From NCBI GenBank assembly GCA_900552855.1, contig USBG01000051.1, forward strand, positions 1-10,917: a stretch of 10,917 bases of DNA. Reading direction: 5' to 3'. Numbering within the stretch: the first letter of the stretch is position 1; every line of letters begins with the position of its first letter. Position numbers and translations under genes: made by a program. The notes under the pieces were generated by a model that was given only the letters and a program-made list of their open reading frames with translations, did not search any database and was not told the DNA's origin. Below are positions 1 to 7,367 of this stretch, one piece after another. The stretch comes from an uncultured Phascolarctobacterium sp. Lineage in GTDB: Bacteria; Bacillota; Negativicutes; Acidaminococcales; Acidaminococcaceae.

Positions 1-54
1 ACTCCGGAAATGATATTAAATAAGGTAGAAAGGGTTTTGAATAAGAATGCCTGA
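1..54 (+). CDS. ruvA: Holliday junction helicase subunit RuvA, C-terminal end (partial)
   Basis: Frame 1 is open from the window edge to a TGA at 52-54 and encodes TPEMILNKVERVLNKNA. This short helical tail would fit the end of RuvA domain III, which regulates RuvB. The reading overlaps the ruvB start by 8 nt, as expected for the usual ruvA-ruvB pair. The call rests mainly on this adjacency, because 17 residues are too few for firm recognition. The competing frame 3 ends at a TAA at 21-23 and would give the tail SGNDIK, so the identity is an inference. Confidence 0.45.
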   Translation, partial: TPEMILNKVERVLNKNA

Positions 55-1054
55 AGAATTTGATATAAGAGCAAGTCGCATTGACAGCGACAAAGAGTTT
101 GAGCGTGCCTTGCGTCCGTTAGAGTTTGATGACTTTAACGGTCAGGAGAAGATTATTGAAAATCTCCGAATTTTTGTCCAGGCGGCAAAGATGCGTGGCG
201 AGGCGCTTGACCATACATTATTATATGGCCCTCCAGGGTTGGGAAAGACAACGCTGAGCAACATCGTTGCTAATGAGTTGGGGGTAGGCTTTAAGGTAAC
301 TTCCGGTCCTGTTCTTGACAAGCCTGGTGATTTGGCTGGAGTCCTTACCTCTCTTGAGGAGAATGATGTCCTGTTCATTGATGAGATTCACCGACTTAAT
401 CCAGTTGTTGAGGAATACCTGTATTCTGCAATGGAGGATTATGCGTTAGATATTATTATCGGTAAGGGGCCTGCTGCTCGAAGCGTGCGTCTTGATTTGC
501 CTAAATTTACCTTGATTGGTGCAACAACACGTTTAGGTGCCATTGCAGCACCGCTTAGGGACCGTTTTGGTGTGCAGTGTCGTCTAGAGTTTTACAAGCC
601 TGAGGAGCTGCAATTTATTATTACTCGTGCTGCAGAAATTTTAGGCGTACAGATTGACCCTGAGGGTGCGGCAGAGATTGCTCGTCGTAGTCGTGGTACT
701 CCTCGTATTGCTAACCGTCTTTTAAAGCGTGTCCGTGATTTTGCCCAGGTTTTGGGTGCAGAGTGTATAACAAGACAGCTGGCTGATGAAGCTCTGGCAA
801 AGCTGGAGGTTGACCGTATGGGCTTTGACCGCAGCGACAGGCGTATTTTGACTACTATTGTGAAAACCTTTGGCGGTGGTCCTGTAGGTATTGAAACAAT
901 TGCAGCGGCTGTAAGTGAGGAGTCTAGCACCATTGAGGATGTAATTGAACCGTATTTGATGCAGCTTGGCATGCTACAGCGTACTCCAAGAGGACGTGTA
1001 GCAACTCGCGAAACATATCGTTATTTGGGTATTCCATATCCGGAGCAGAAGTGA
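47..1054 (+). CDS. ruvB: Holliday junction branch migration ATPase RuvB
   Basis: RuvB is the hexameric AAA+ motor that, with RuvA, drives branch migration of Holliday junctions during recombinational repair in the cytoplasm. The 335-residue product has the normal family length. Visible motifs are Walker A GPPGLGKTT (61-69), Walker B LFIDEIHR (109-116), the sensor GATTR (158-162), the arginine-finger segment LRDRFG (170-175, probable finger R171), sensor 2 RGTPRIANR (216-224), and a C-terminal winged-helix region around EPYLMQLGMLQRTPRGR (301-317). The ATG at 47 is followed directly by the typical acidic N-terminus. A purine-rich AAAGGG lies at 29-34, a little far upstream. The gene overlaps the presumed ruvA tail and is followed by queH after 4 nt, so co-transcription is likely. 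The identification is secure. Confidence 0.97.
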   Translation: MPEEFDIRASRIDSDKEFERALRPLEFDDFNGQEKIIENLRIFVQAAKMRGEALDHTLLYGPPGLGKTTLSNIVANELGVGFKVTSGPVLDKPGDLAGVLTSLEENDVLFIDEIHRLNPVVEEYLYSAMEDYALDIIIGKGPAARSVRLDLPKFTLIGATTRLGAIAAPLRDRFGVQCRLEFYKPEELQFIITRAAEILGVQIDPEGAAEIARRSRGTPRIANRLLKRVRDFAQVLGAECITRQLADEALAKLEVDRMGFDRSDRRILTTIVKTFGGGPVGIETIAAAVSEESSTIEDVIEPYLMQLGMLQRTPRGRVATRETYRYLGIPYPEQK

Positions 1055-1058
1055 TATT

Positions 1059-1646
1059 ATGAAAATGCTATTACATGCCTGCTGTGGTCCTTGTGCTTGC
1101 TATCCTACTGAGAAGCTGAGGGCTGACGGCAAGGATTTTGATATTTTATATTTTAATCCTAATATTCATCCCTATAAGGAATTTAAGCAGCGCTTAAGTA
1201 CTTTAATGGAGTTTTGCAAAAAGCAGCAAATAGAGCTTTTTGTAGATAAGAACTATAATCTGGAGCAATGCGTACGAGGCATGCTGGCTGAGCCTACTGT
1301 TCGTTGTGCTTATTGCTATCGCATGCGTATGCGCTATGCGGCGCAGTTTGCTAAGGAAAATGGCTATGATTGCTTTAGTACAACTCTTTTGGTAAGTCCC
1401 TATCAAAAGCATGCCCTGATTATTAAGGAAGCAGAGGCTGCTGCAGAGGAATTTGGAATTCCTTTCTACTATGAGGATTTTCGTGAAGGCTACCAGCGTG
1501 GCATAGATATCAGTTTGGAACTGGGCCTTTATCGTCAGCAGTATTGCGGCTGCGTTTTCAGTGAGCGTGACCGCTATGAAATCCGTAAGAAGGCTGAACC
1601 AGGCATTGTCCGTGTCAGCAAGCTGCTAAGCATGATTAATAAATAA
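1059..1646 (+). CDS. queH: Epoxyqueuosine reductase QueH
   Basis: QueH reduces epoxyqueuosine in tRNA to queuosine, the last step of the pathway. It is the cobalamin-independent alternative to QueG. The 195-residue protein carries the family's cysteine pattern: HACCGPC near the N-terminus (C8, C9, C12), RCAYCYR (C83, C86) and QYCGC (C163, C165). Characterised QueH proteins use such cysteines for an iron-sulfur cluster and a nearby iron. The family residues around LYFNPNIHP (30-38) and STTLLVSPYQ (107-116) are also present. The start at 1059 lies 4 nt after the ruvB stop, with GGAG at 1042-1045, and an in-frame ATG at 1065 is also possible. The nearby queA and tgt act earlier in the same pathway, which supports the call. 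An iron-sulfur QueH fits an anaerobe. Confidence 0.95.
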   Translation: MKMLLHACCGPCACYPTEKLRADGKDFDILYFNPNIHPYKEFKQRLSTLMEFCKKQQIELFVDKNYNLEQCVRGMLAEPTVRCAYCYRMRMRYAAQFAKENGYDCFSTTLLVSPYQKHALIIKEAEAAAEEFGIPFYYEDFREGYQRGIDISLELGLYRQQYCGCVFSERDRYEIRKKAEPGIVRVSKLLSMINK

Positions 1647-1657
1647 AGGAGCGTCTT

Positions 1658-2947
1658 ATGCTGAAAGCTATTAGAACCGTTATATTGACTTTACTTTGCC
1701 TTGCGTTTACCGCATTGGCAGCGGCGGCTCCATTGCGTATAGCCCTAGTAGAGCAGCAGTCAACGGTAGAAATTAGCTGTGATGATGATTTTGTTGTTAG
1801 AGACGCTGTTACAGGCAGGGAAGAAACTGTAGCTAAGGGAAAATATTTTCTGCATGTACAGCAGGGGATGCTGTGCTTGGATGAAGACAAGCTTTATGGA
1901 AGTGATATAATTATTGATGCACTTCCTGATAAAGAGCTGCCTAAGGTTAATAAAAAGGAGTACTGGGGCAGTTTGCGTGCTATGCTGCGTCAGGATAAAA
2001 TTTTATTAAACAATATAGTTGATGTAGATGCTTATTTAGCTTGTGTACTTCCAGAAAAGACAATGCCTGTATGGCCTGACGAAACAATTAAGGCTCAGGC
2101 TGTAGCCGGTAGAAGCTACTGCTTATATATGCAGTCTGTAAACCACGCTAAAGATTATGATTTAAGTGCCAATGATCCGGAGTTTACTTATCGTGGCTGT
2201 GGCAAGCGTATTACTAAGGCTGCTATAACCAAGCTTATATCTGCAACTAAGGGTCAATATCTAGTTGATGGTTTTGGCAATTATGTTAAGGCTGTTAGTA
2301 CATCTAGTACTGGTGGTATGACGGAAGCAGCGCTATCTATCTGGAATAAGGATTTCTCCTATCTGCAATCTGTAAAGGATTATGATGAGGATAGCCCTGA
2401 TTATAAGTGGCAGTATCTTGCAGCACCAGCACTGGTGGAGAATCTTCTAGAGCAAAGGGGCTATAAGGTGGGCAAGCTAACATCTATCAGGCTGTCTCCT
2501 TTAGACCAAAAGGGTGATGACCGTACTGCAACAGGACGTGTTCGTCATCTGTTTATTTCTGGTAGCGAAGGTACTGCCAAGATTAGTGGTCAGGAGCTGG
2601 CTGAAATTTTGAATCTATATTCAACATATTTTGATGTAGAAACAGGAACTCCTATTCCCGATGTTTTAAAGGTGCCCATTGAAAATGCTTATGGCTTTGA
2701 AATTGGTAGCAAAGATATTAATATTAAAGTAAATGAAAACGAACAGCCGGTGTGGAAGGACTTAATGCGTAGCTATCATATGCTTAGTGGTGGCAAGGAA
2801 GAAAAAATAATTTTTCGTGGCCATGGCAGAGGTCATGGCGTTGGCCTAAGTGCCTGGGGCGCTAGAGGCTTAGCCAACTCTAATGAAAGATTTACCTATG
2901 CAGATATCCTTAAGCATTATTATCCTGGAACAAGGCTGATAAAATAG
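1658..2947 (+). CDS. SpoIID/LytB domain protein, secreted peptidoglycan-active enzyme
   Basis: This protein of 429 residues has a Sec-type signal peptide: positive MLKAIR, a hydrophobic core to about residue 20, and probable cleavage in AAAAP near residues 21-25. The cysteine at 14 is not in a good lipobox. The SpoIID domain follows, with LPEKTMPVWPDE (131-142), where E133 matches the catalytic Glu of SpoIID lytic transglycosylases. It continues with IKAQAVAGRSY (144-154), STSSTGGMTE (214-223) and the C-terminal GHGRGHGVGLSAWGA (388-402). In spore formers SpoIID cleaves glycan strands denuded of stem peptides, and LytB-type relatives enhance amidases. A vegetative cell-wall role is inferred here. 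The start has AAAGGAG (1645-1651), which overlaps the queH stop, at a spacing of 6 nt. The gene ends in TAG directly after the conserved HYYPGT tail. Confidence 0.92.
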   Translation: MLKAIRTVILTLLCLAFTALAAAAPLRIALVEQQSTVEISCDDDFVVRDAVTGREETVAKGKYFLHVQQGMLCLDEDKLYGSDIIIDALPDKELPKVNKKEYWGSLRAMLRQDKILLNNIVDVDAYLACVLPEKTMPVWPDETIKAQAVAGRSYCLYMQSVNHAKDYDLSANDPEFTYRGCGKRITKAAITKLISATKGQYLVDGFGNYVKAVSTSSTGGMTEAALSIWNKDFSYLQSVKDYDEDSPDYKWQYLAAPALVENLLEQRGYKVGKLTSIRLSPLDQKGDDRTATGRVRHLFISGSEGTAKISGQELAEILNLYSTYFDVETGTPIPDVLKVPIENAYGFEIGSKDINIKVNENEQPVWKDLMRSYHMLSGGKEEKIIFRGHGRGHGVGLSAWGARGLANSNERFTYADILKHYYPGTRLIK

Positions 2948-2955
2948 TATATACG

Positions 2956-2967
2956 GGAGCATGCTCC
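2956..2967. repeat. Perfect 12-bp palindrome between the spoIID-like gene and queA
   Basis: GGAGCATGCTCC is fully self-complementary and sits 8 nt after the spoIID-like stop codon. With flanking bases (C2954 to G2969, including a G-U pair) it can form a short hairpin. No uridine run follows directly, so it is not a convincing terminator. It may affect mRNA stability, bind a protein, or be chance. Confidence 0.5.
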
Positions 2968-2998
2968 TGAATTTTATAGAAAACGAAGAAGGAATAAA

Positions 2999-4027
2999 AT
3001 GTTAGTAACAGATTTTAACTATGATTTGCCACAGGAGCTGATTGCGCAGCATCCAATGGAGCCTAGAGACCATTCTCGCCTTTTAGTTGTTGATAAAGTA
3101 ACAGGTGAGCTTGAACATAAGCATTTTTATGATTTGCCAGATTATTTGCGCCCTGGTGACGTACTGGTTTTTAACGATACTCGTGTTATTCCTGCTCGTC
3201 TCCATGGCTTTAAGGATACTGGTGCTAGAGTAGAGGTTTTCCTCTTGACTCGTCGCAATGCAACTGATTGGGAGGTTTTAGTACGTCCCGGTAAAAAGCT
3301 GCAGGTTGGTGCAAAGATTAACTTTAGTGATGAGCTGTCCTGCGAGGTTATTGAGCACACTGATTTTGGTGGACGTGTAGTACGTTTTAGCTATGACGGT
3401 ATTTTTGAAGAAATTTTAGACCGTCTTGGCGAAACTCCGCTGCCTCCATATATTACAGCTCCCTTAGAGGATAAGGAGCGCTACCAAACTGTTTATAGTA
3501 AGGAGCGTGGTAGTGCGGCTGCTCCTACTGCAGGTCTGCATTTTACTAAAGAGCTGCTAGAGAAGATTAAGGCTATGGGCTGTGAAGAGGTTTTTGTTAC
3601 TTTGCACGTTGGTCTTGGTACTTTCCGTCCTGTTAGTGAAGCTAATATTGAAGACCATAAAATGCATCGCGAGTTTTATACAGTTTCTCAAGAGGCTGCA
3701 GATGCTGTTAACAAGGCAAAAGCAGAGGGACGTCGCATTATCGCAGTAGGAACAACTGCTGTTCGTACTTTGGAGTCTGCTGGCGCTGATGGCATTCTTC
3801 ACCCTGGTGGAGCATGGACCAATATCTTTATCTATCCTGGCTATGAATATCGTATTGCTGATGCACTGGTAACTAATTTTCATCTGCCCCAAAGTACATT
3901 GCTGATGCTTGTAAGTGCTTTATCAACTCGCGAGATTATGCTAAAAACCTACGCTGAAGCTGTTAAGGAGCAATATCGCTTCTTTTCCTTCGGTGATGCT
4001 ATGTTTATCGTAGATAAGAACAAATAA
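2999..4027 (+). CDS. queA: S-adenosylmethionine:tRNA ribosyltransferase-isomerase QueA
   Basis: QueA transfers the ribosyl moiety of S-adenosylmethionine to preQ1 already placed in tRNA position 34, giving epoxyqueuosine. The product is 342 residues, the normal length. Family motifs run along the whole protein: DLPQELIAQHP (9-19), DHSRLLV (24-30), GDVLVFNDTRVIPARL (53-68), GSAAAPTAGLHFT (171-183), HVGLGTFRPV (203-212), GTTAVRTLE (251-259) and VTNFHLPQSTLLMLVSAL (291-308). AGAAGGA (2987-2993) gives a clear ribosome binding site at a spacing of 5 nt from the ATG. It precedes tgt by 9 nt, the common queA-tgt arrangement. Its substrate is the Tgt product and its product is the substrate of QueH upstream, so the three genes cover consecutive steps. 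Confidence 0.97.
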   Translation: MLVTDFNYDLPQELIAQHPMEPRDHSRLLVVDKVTGELEHKHFYDLPDYLRPGDVLVFNDTRVIPARLHGFKDTGARVEVFLLTRRNATDWEVLVRPGKKLQVGAKINFSDELSCEVIEHTDFGGRVVRFSYDGIFEEILDRLGETPLPPYITAPLEDKERYQTVYSKERGSAAAPTAGLHFTKELLEKIKAMGCEEVFVTLHVGLGTFRPVSEANIEDHKMHREFYTVSQEAADAVNKAKAEGRRIIAVGTTAVRTLESAGADGILHPGGAWTNIFIYPGYEYRIADALVTNFHLPQSTLLMLVSALSTREIMLKTYAEAVKEQYRFFSFGDAMFIVDKNK

Positions 4028-4036
4028 GGAGTTAAT

Positions 4037-5152
4037 ATGAAACACGCTGTAACATATGAGTTAATTAAAGAATGCAGTCGCAGTGGTGCACGTCTTGGTA
4101 GACTGCACACTCCCCATGGTACCTTTGAAACCCCTATGTTCATGCCTGTAGGTACCCAGGCAACTGTAAAAACCCTTGCACCTGAAGAGCTGTACGATAT
4201 GGGCAGCCAGGTTATTTTGTCCAATACATATCATCTGTTTTTGCGTCCTGGCCATGAGCTGGTGCGTAAAGCAGGTGGTCTGCATAAATTTATGAATTAT
4301 AAAAGAGGTATGCTGACTGATAGCGGTGGCTTTCAGGTATTTAGCTTAGGCGCAATGCGTAAGATTACTGAAGAGGGTGTAATGTTCCGCTCTCATATAG
4401 ATGGTAGCAAGCAATTCCTTTCTCCTGAGGTATCCACCCATGTACAAGAGGCTCTTGGCGCTGATATTGCCATGGCTTTTGACGAATGCATTCCTTATCC
4501 TGCTGATTTTGATTACGCTAAGCGCTCTACTAATCGTACTGCACGTTGGGCAAAGCGCTGCTTAGAGGCTCATACTCGTGAGGATCAATCCATGTTTGGT
4601 ATTGTTCAAGGCGGTATGTATCCTGAGCTGCGCAAAATGAGCTGTCAGCAGTTGACTGAGATGGATTTTGCGGGCTACGGTATCGGCGGACTCAGCGTTG
4701 GTGAGCCAAAGCCTATGATGTATGATATGCTGGGCCATACAACTCAATATCTGCCTAAGGACAAGGCTCGTTATCTGATGGGCGTAGGTACTGCTGACTG
4801 TATTGTAGAGGCGGTTAACCTGGGTGTTGATATGTTTGACTGCGTATTCCCGACACGCGTTGCTCGTAATGGTACCGCAATGACTCACGAAGGACGTTTA
4901 GTTGTACGTAATGCTGTTTACGCGGAGGATTTCCGTCCTATTGAAGAGGGCTGCAGCTGCTATGCCTGCCGTAACTTTAGTCGTGCTTACATTCGTCATC
5001 TGTTCAAGGCTGATGAGATTTTTGGACTGCGTCTGCTTTCTATTCATAATCTGCATTTCCTACTGCATTTTGCTAAGGAAATCAGAGAGGCTATTGCAGA
5101 GGATCGTTTCCCTGAGTTTAGAGAGCGTTTTTTGGAAACCTTTAAGGCTTAA
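4037..5152 (+). CDS. tgt: tRNA-guanine transglycosylase Tgt
   Basis: Bacterial Tgt exchanges guanine-34 of GUN-anticodon tRNAs for preQ1 or an equivalent base, starting queuosine formation on tRNA. The 371-residue protein is full length. TDSGGFQ (94-100) holds the catalytic acid/base Asp (D95). VQGG (190-193) and GIGGLSVGE (215-223) line the base pocket. MFDCVFPTR (266-274) contains the nucleophilic Asp (D268). CSCYAC (306-311) and H337 form the zinc site. AAGGAG (4026-4031) lies 5 nt before the ATG and overlaps the queA stop. Presence of tgt, queA and queH does not prove de novo preQ1 synthesis; queC, queD, queE and queF are not in this window. Confidence 0.98.
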   Translation: MKHAVTYELIKECSRSGARLGRLHTPHGTFETPMFMPVGTQATVKTLAPEELYDMGSQVILSNTYHLFLRPGHELVRKAGGLHKFMNYKRGMLTDSGGFQVFSLGAMRKITEEGVMFRSHIDGSKQFLSPEVSTHVQEALGADIAMAFDECIPYPADFDYAKRSTNRTARWAKRCLEAHTREDQSMFGIVQGGMYPELRKMSCQQLTEMDFAGYGIGGLSVGEPKPMMYDMLGHTTQYLPKDKARYLMGVGTADCIVEAVNLGVDMFDCVFPTRVARNGTAMTHEGRLVVRNAVYAEDFRPIEEGCSCYACRNFSRAYIRHLFKADEIFGLRLLSIHNLHFLLHFAKEIREAIAEDRFPEFRERFLETFKA

Positions 5153-5174
5153 TCAATATTTTTAATAAAAAAAG

Positions 5175-5203
5175 CTGTATAAACAAGGATTTTGTACTAT
5201 AAT
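5175..5203 (+). promoter_or_regulatory. Possible promoter in front of yajC
   Basis: A perfect -10 hexamer TATAAT lies at 5198-5203 in the 98-nt gap after tgt. The best -35 at 17-bp spacing (CTGTAT, 5175-5180) is a poor match to TTGACA. The gap contains no convincing terminator, so this could add to read-through from the upstream operon. Transcription would start near 5210, about 40 nt before the yajC ATG. Confidence 0.4.
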
Positions 5204-5237
5204 GTAGAATATATATTTATTAATGCTGTTTTATAAT

Positions 5238-5242
5238 GGAGG
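5238..5242 (+). promoter_or_regulatory. yajC: Ribosome binding site that sets the yajC start
   Basis: GGAGG lies 8 nt upstream of the ATG at 5251. This favours 5251 over the in-frame ATG at 5236, which precedes the site. A weaker GGAG at 5260-5263 could serve the ATG at 5269. Confidence 0.75.
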
Positions 5243-5250
5243 TATTAACT

Positions 5251-5544
5251 ATGCAAGGCGGAGAAACTATGGCAATGTTGAACGCAATTTGGCCCTTCTT
5301 TTTAATGGGTGGCATTTTCTACTTTATGCTTTGGAGACCTCAAAAGCAGGAGCAAAAAAAGCGTCAGGATTTGCTTGATAATCTTAAAGAGGGTGACAAG
5401 GTGATTACTATTGGTGGCATCTGTGGCACTATTTCTAAAATTTCTGAGAAAAGAATCTCTCTTGAGGTTGCTGAAAATGTACATATCGAGATGGTTCGCA
5501 GTGCAGTAAGCGGCTATCAGGATCCTTCTAGTAAAAATGCTTAA
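5251..5544 (+). CDS. yajC: Preprotein translocase subunit YajC
   Basis: YajC is a small single-span membrane protein that associates with SecDF next to the SecYEG channel. From the ATG at 5251 the product is 97 residues. It has a short N-terminus, one hydrophobic segment (about 9-28, ending in MLWRP), a charged KKRQD stretch, then the typical cytoplasmic YajC domain with LKEGDKVITIGGICGTI (45-61) and a small beta-rich tail. Its position upstream of secD and secF is the standard bacterial arrangement, here with one extra gene between. The final codons overlap the next gene by 8 nt. Confidence 0.93.
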   Translation: MQGGETMAMLNAIWPFFLMGGIFYFMLWRPQKQEQKKRQDLLDNLKEGDKVITIGGICGTISKISEKRISLEVAENVHIEMVRSAVSGYQDPSSKNA

Positions 5545-6112
5545 AACTGCAGAAAAACAGGAAATACGTAAGCATCTTAAGGCACTGCGCAGTCAATTGA
5601 CAGCTGAACAGGTCGCTCACAGCAGTGAACTGGCAGCGCAGCAAATATTAGCCTGTGATGCTTACAAAAATGCTAAGCTTATCATGGGCTATTTGGCTTT
5701 TGGTAAGGAAATATCTGTGGATAGGGTTTTGCTTCAGGCTTTGGCTGACGGCAAAAAGGTAGTTGTTCCCTTGATAATCTCCCAAACGGAGATGGAGGCT
5801 GCTGTGCTTAGAAATATGGAGGAGCTGTGTTTTGATAGATACGGTATTCGCTGTGTGTCCGAGCCAGCTGAGCTGATTGCTCCAGAGGAGATTGAGCTTA
5901 TTTTAGTGCCAGGAGTTGCCTTCGGCAGAGATGGCAGTAGAATGGGGATGGGAGCAGGCTATTATGACCGTTTTTTGCAGCGTGCAAATAAGGCTATTAC
6001 TATTGGTGTGGCTTATGAAGCTTTGCTGCAGGACAGTCTGCCCGCAGACGAGTATGATGTTCCTGTTCAATATATAGCGTACGAAGCAGGTATTAATAAG
6101 CTTCACGCATAA
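5537..6112 (+). CDS. 5-formyltetrahydrofolate cyclo-ligase
   Basis: This enzyme uses ATP to convert 5-formyltetrahydrofolate (folinate) to 5,10-methenyltetrahydrofolate, returning an inhibitory storage form to the one-carbon pool in the cytosol. The product is 191 residues, the usual length (names in use include ygfA, fau and yqgN). Evidence is the N-terminal basic KQEIRKHLKALR (7-18), the MGYLAFGKE segment (50-58), and the signature LVPGVAFGRDGSRMGMGAG (123-141) followed by YYDRFL. The ATG overlaps the end of yajC by 8 nt and has no strong ribosome binding site of its own (only AGGA about 14 nt upstream). Translation probably depends on coupling to yajC. Its place between yajC and secD has no obvious functional logic. 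Confidence 0.93.
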   Translation: MLKTAEKQEIRKHLKALRSQLTAEQVAHSSELAAQQILACDAYKNAKLIMGYLAFGKEISVDRVLLQALADGKKVVVPLIISQTEMEAAVLRNMEELCFDRYGIRCVSEPAELIAPEEIELILVPGVAFGRDGSRMGMGAGYYDRFLQRANKAITIGVAYEALLQDSLPADEYDVPVQYIAYEAGINKLHA

Positions 6113-6117
6113 GGAGG
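6111..6117 (+). promoter_or_regulatory. secD: Strong ribosome binding site for the TTG start of secD
   Basis: AAGGAGG lies 8 nt before TTG at 6126 and overlaps the TAA of the cyclo-ligase gene. No ATG at suitable spacing is in frame, so this site decides the unusual TTG start. Confidence 0.85.
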
Positions 6118-6125
6118 AAAACAAT

Positions 6126-7367
6126 TTGCGATGGAATGAAATTGGCAAGTTTCTGATTGTTGTTTTGGCAATTATCGGAGGCTTCTGCATGTACATCCGT
6201 CCCCTGGCAGGTTCTATTAAACAAGGTCTTGACCTGCAGGGTGGTACTCACGTAGTTTTACAGGCTGTCGATACACCTGAATTAAAGGTTGATGATGATG
6301 CCGTAAACCGCAGTGTGAAAATTATTGAAAGACGTGTAAATGAGCTGGGCCTGACTGAGCCTGTTATCCAACGTCAAGGTAAAGACCGTATCATTGTTGA
6401 GCTTCCGGGCGTAAAAGATCCTGAAAAGGCTATTGCTATGCTTGGCCGTACTGCAATGCTGCAATTCAAAGATGTGAATGGCAAGGTTGTATTGACTGGT
6501 AAGGACTTAAAGGATGCGCGTGCTCAAATGAGTCAGGGTAATCAGGCTGTTGTTGGTCTGGAATTTTCTGACGAGGGCGGCAAAAAATTTGGTGAACTGA
6601 CCGCTCGTAATATTGGCAAGCAAATTGCTATTGTTTTGGACGGTGAGGTGCTGACCGCGCCTGTTGTTCAAGAGGCTATTACAGGTGGCCGTGCACAAAT
6701 TTCAGGCTCTCGTACTATGGAAGAGGCTGAGCATCTGGCAATTTTGCTGCGTAGTGGTTCTCTACCTGTAAAAATCGAAGTAATGGAAAATCGTACTGTT
6801 GGTCCTACCTTAGGTCAGGATTCTAAGGATAAGAGTATTAAGGCATTCAGCATCGGTATTATTGGTGTGTTTGTCTTCATGCTGCTGTTCTATCGTTTGT
6901 CTGGCTTAATTGCAGATATTGCGCTCCTGCTTTATGTAATGCTGTTACTTTTTGTAATGCGTTATCTGGGTGCAACCTTGACCTTGCCTGGTATTGCGGG
7001 TATTATTTTATCTATTGGTATGGCGGTTGATGCCAACGTGCTTATTTTTGAACGCTTTAAGGAAGAAATCAAAAAGGGTAAAACCCTGCGTAGTGCAATG
7101 GATGCTGGTTTTGGTCGTGCTTTAGTAACTATTTTGGACTCTAACATCACAACATTGATGGCAGCTGCAGTATTGTTCTATCTTGGTACTGGTCCCATTA
7201 AGGGCTTTGCGGTAACACTGGCACTTGGTACCTTACTGAGTATGTTTACTGCTGTAACTATTACCAAATATCTGTTGCGCTTCCTCATCTATAGTAATAT
7301 TACTAAAAATCCGGCCTTCTTTGGCTGTAGTGCTCCTAAAGCATTAGACCAGGAGGTGAACAAATAA
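6126..7367 (+). CDS. secD: Protein translocase subunit SecD
   Basis: SecD, with SecF, is a membrane pump of the RND superfamily that uses the ion gradient to help pull secreted proteins across the membrane after SecA/SecYEG. The 413-residue product starts at TTG with an N-terminal membrane span (about 8-25). KQGLDLQGGTHVVLQ (32-46) opens the periplasmic P1 domain, which includes RRVNELGLTEP (69-79) and VELPGV (91-96). Five C-terminal spans follow from about 240 to 387. The conserved membrane motif GMAVDANVLIFERFKEE (298-314) contains D301, the Asp implicated in ion movement in SecD. The length is typical of a separate SecD, so the SecDF fusion seen in Bacillus is absent. The stop overlaps the secF start by 1 nt. 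Confidence 0.97.
   Translation: MRWNEIGKFLIVVLAIIGGFCMYIRPLAGSIKQGLDLQGGTHVVLQAVDTPELKVDDDAVNRSVKIIERRVNELGLTEPVIQRQGKDRIIVELPGVKDPEKAIAMLGRTAMLQFKDVNGKVVLTGKDLKDARAQMSQGNQAVVGLEFSDEGGKKFGELTARNIGKQIAIVLDGEVLTAPVVQEAITGGRAQISGSRTMEEAEHLAILLRSGSLPVKIEVMENRTVGPTLGQDSKDKSIKAFSIGIIGVFVFMLLFYRLSGLIADIALLLYVMLLLFVMRYLGATLTLPGIAGIILSIGMAVDANVLIFERFKEEIKKGKTLRSAMDAGFGRALVTILDSNITTLMAAAVLFYLGTGPIKGFAVTLALGTLLSMFTAVTITKYLLRFLIYSNITKNPAFFGCSAPKALDQEVNK

Noticed and set aside
4902..5165. 87-codon + strand frame inside the end of tgt
   Set aside because: It lies out of frame within conserved tgt sequence (the zinc site) and shows no recognisable domain or ribosome binding site.
5236..5250. Earlier ATG for yajC at 5236
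   Set aside because: The strong GGAGG lies after this ATG and correctly spaces the ATG at 5251.
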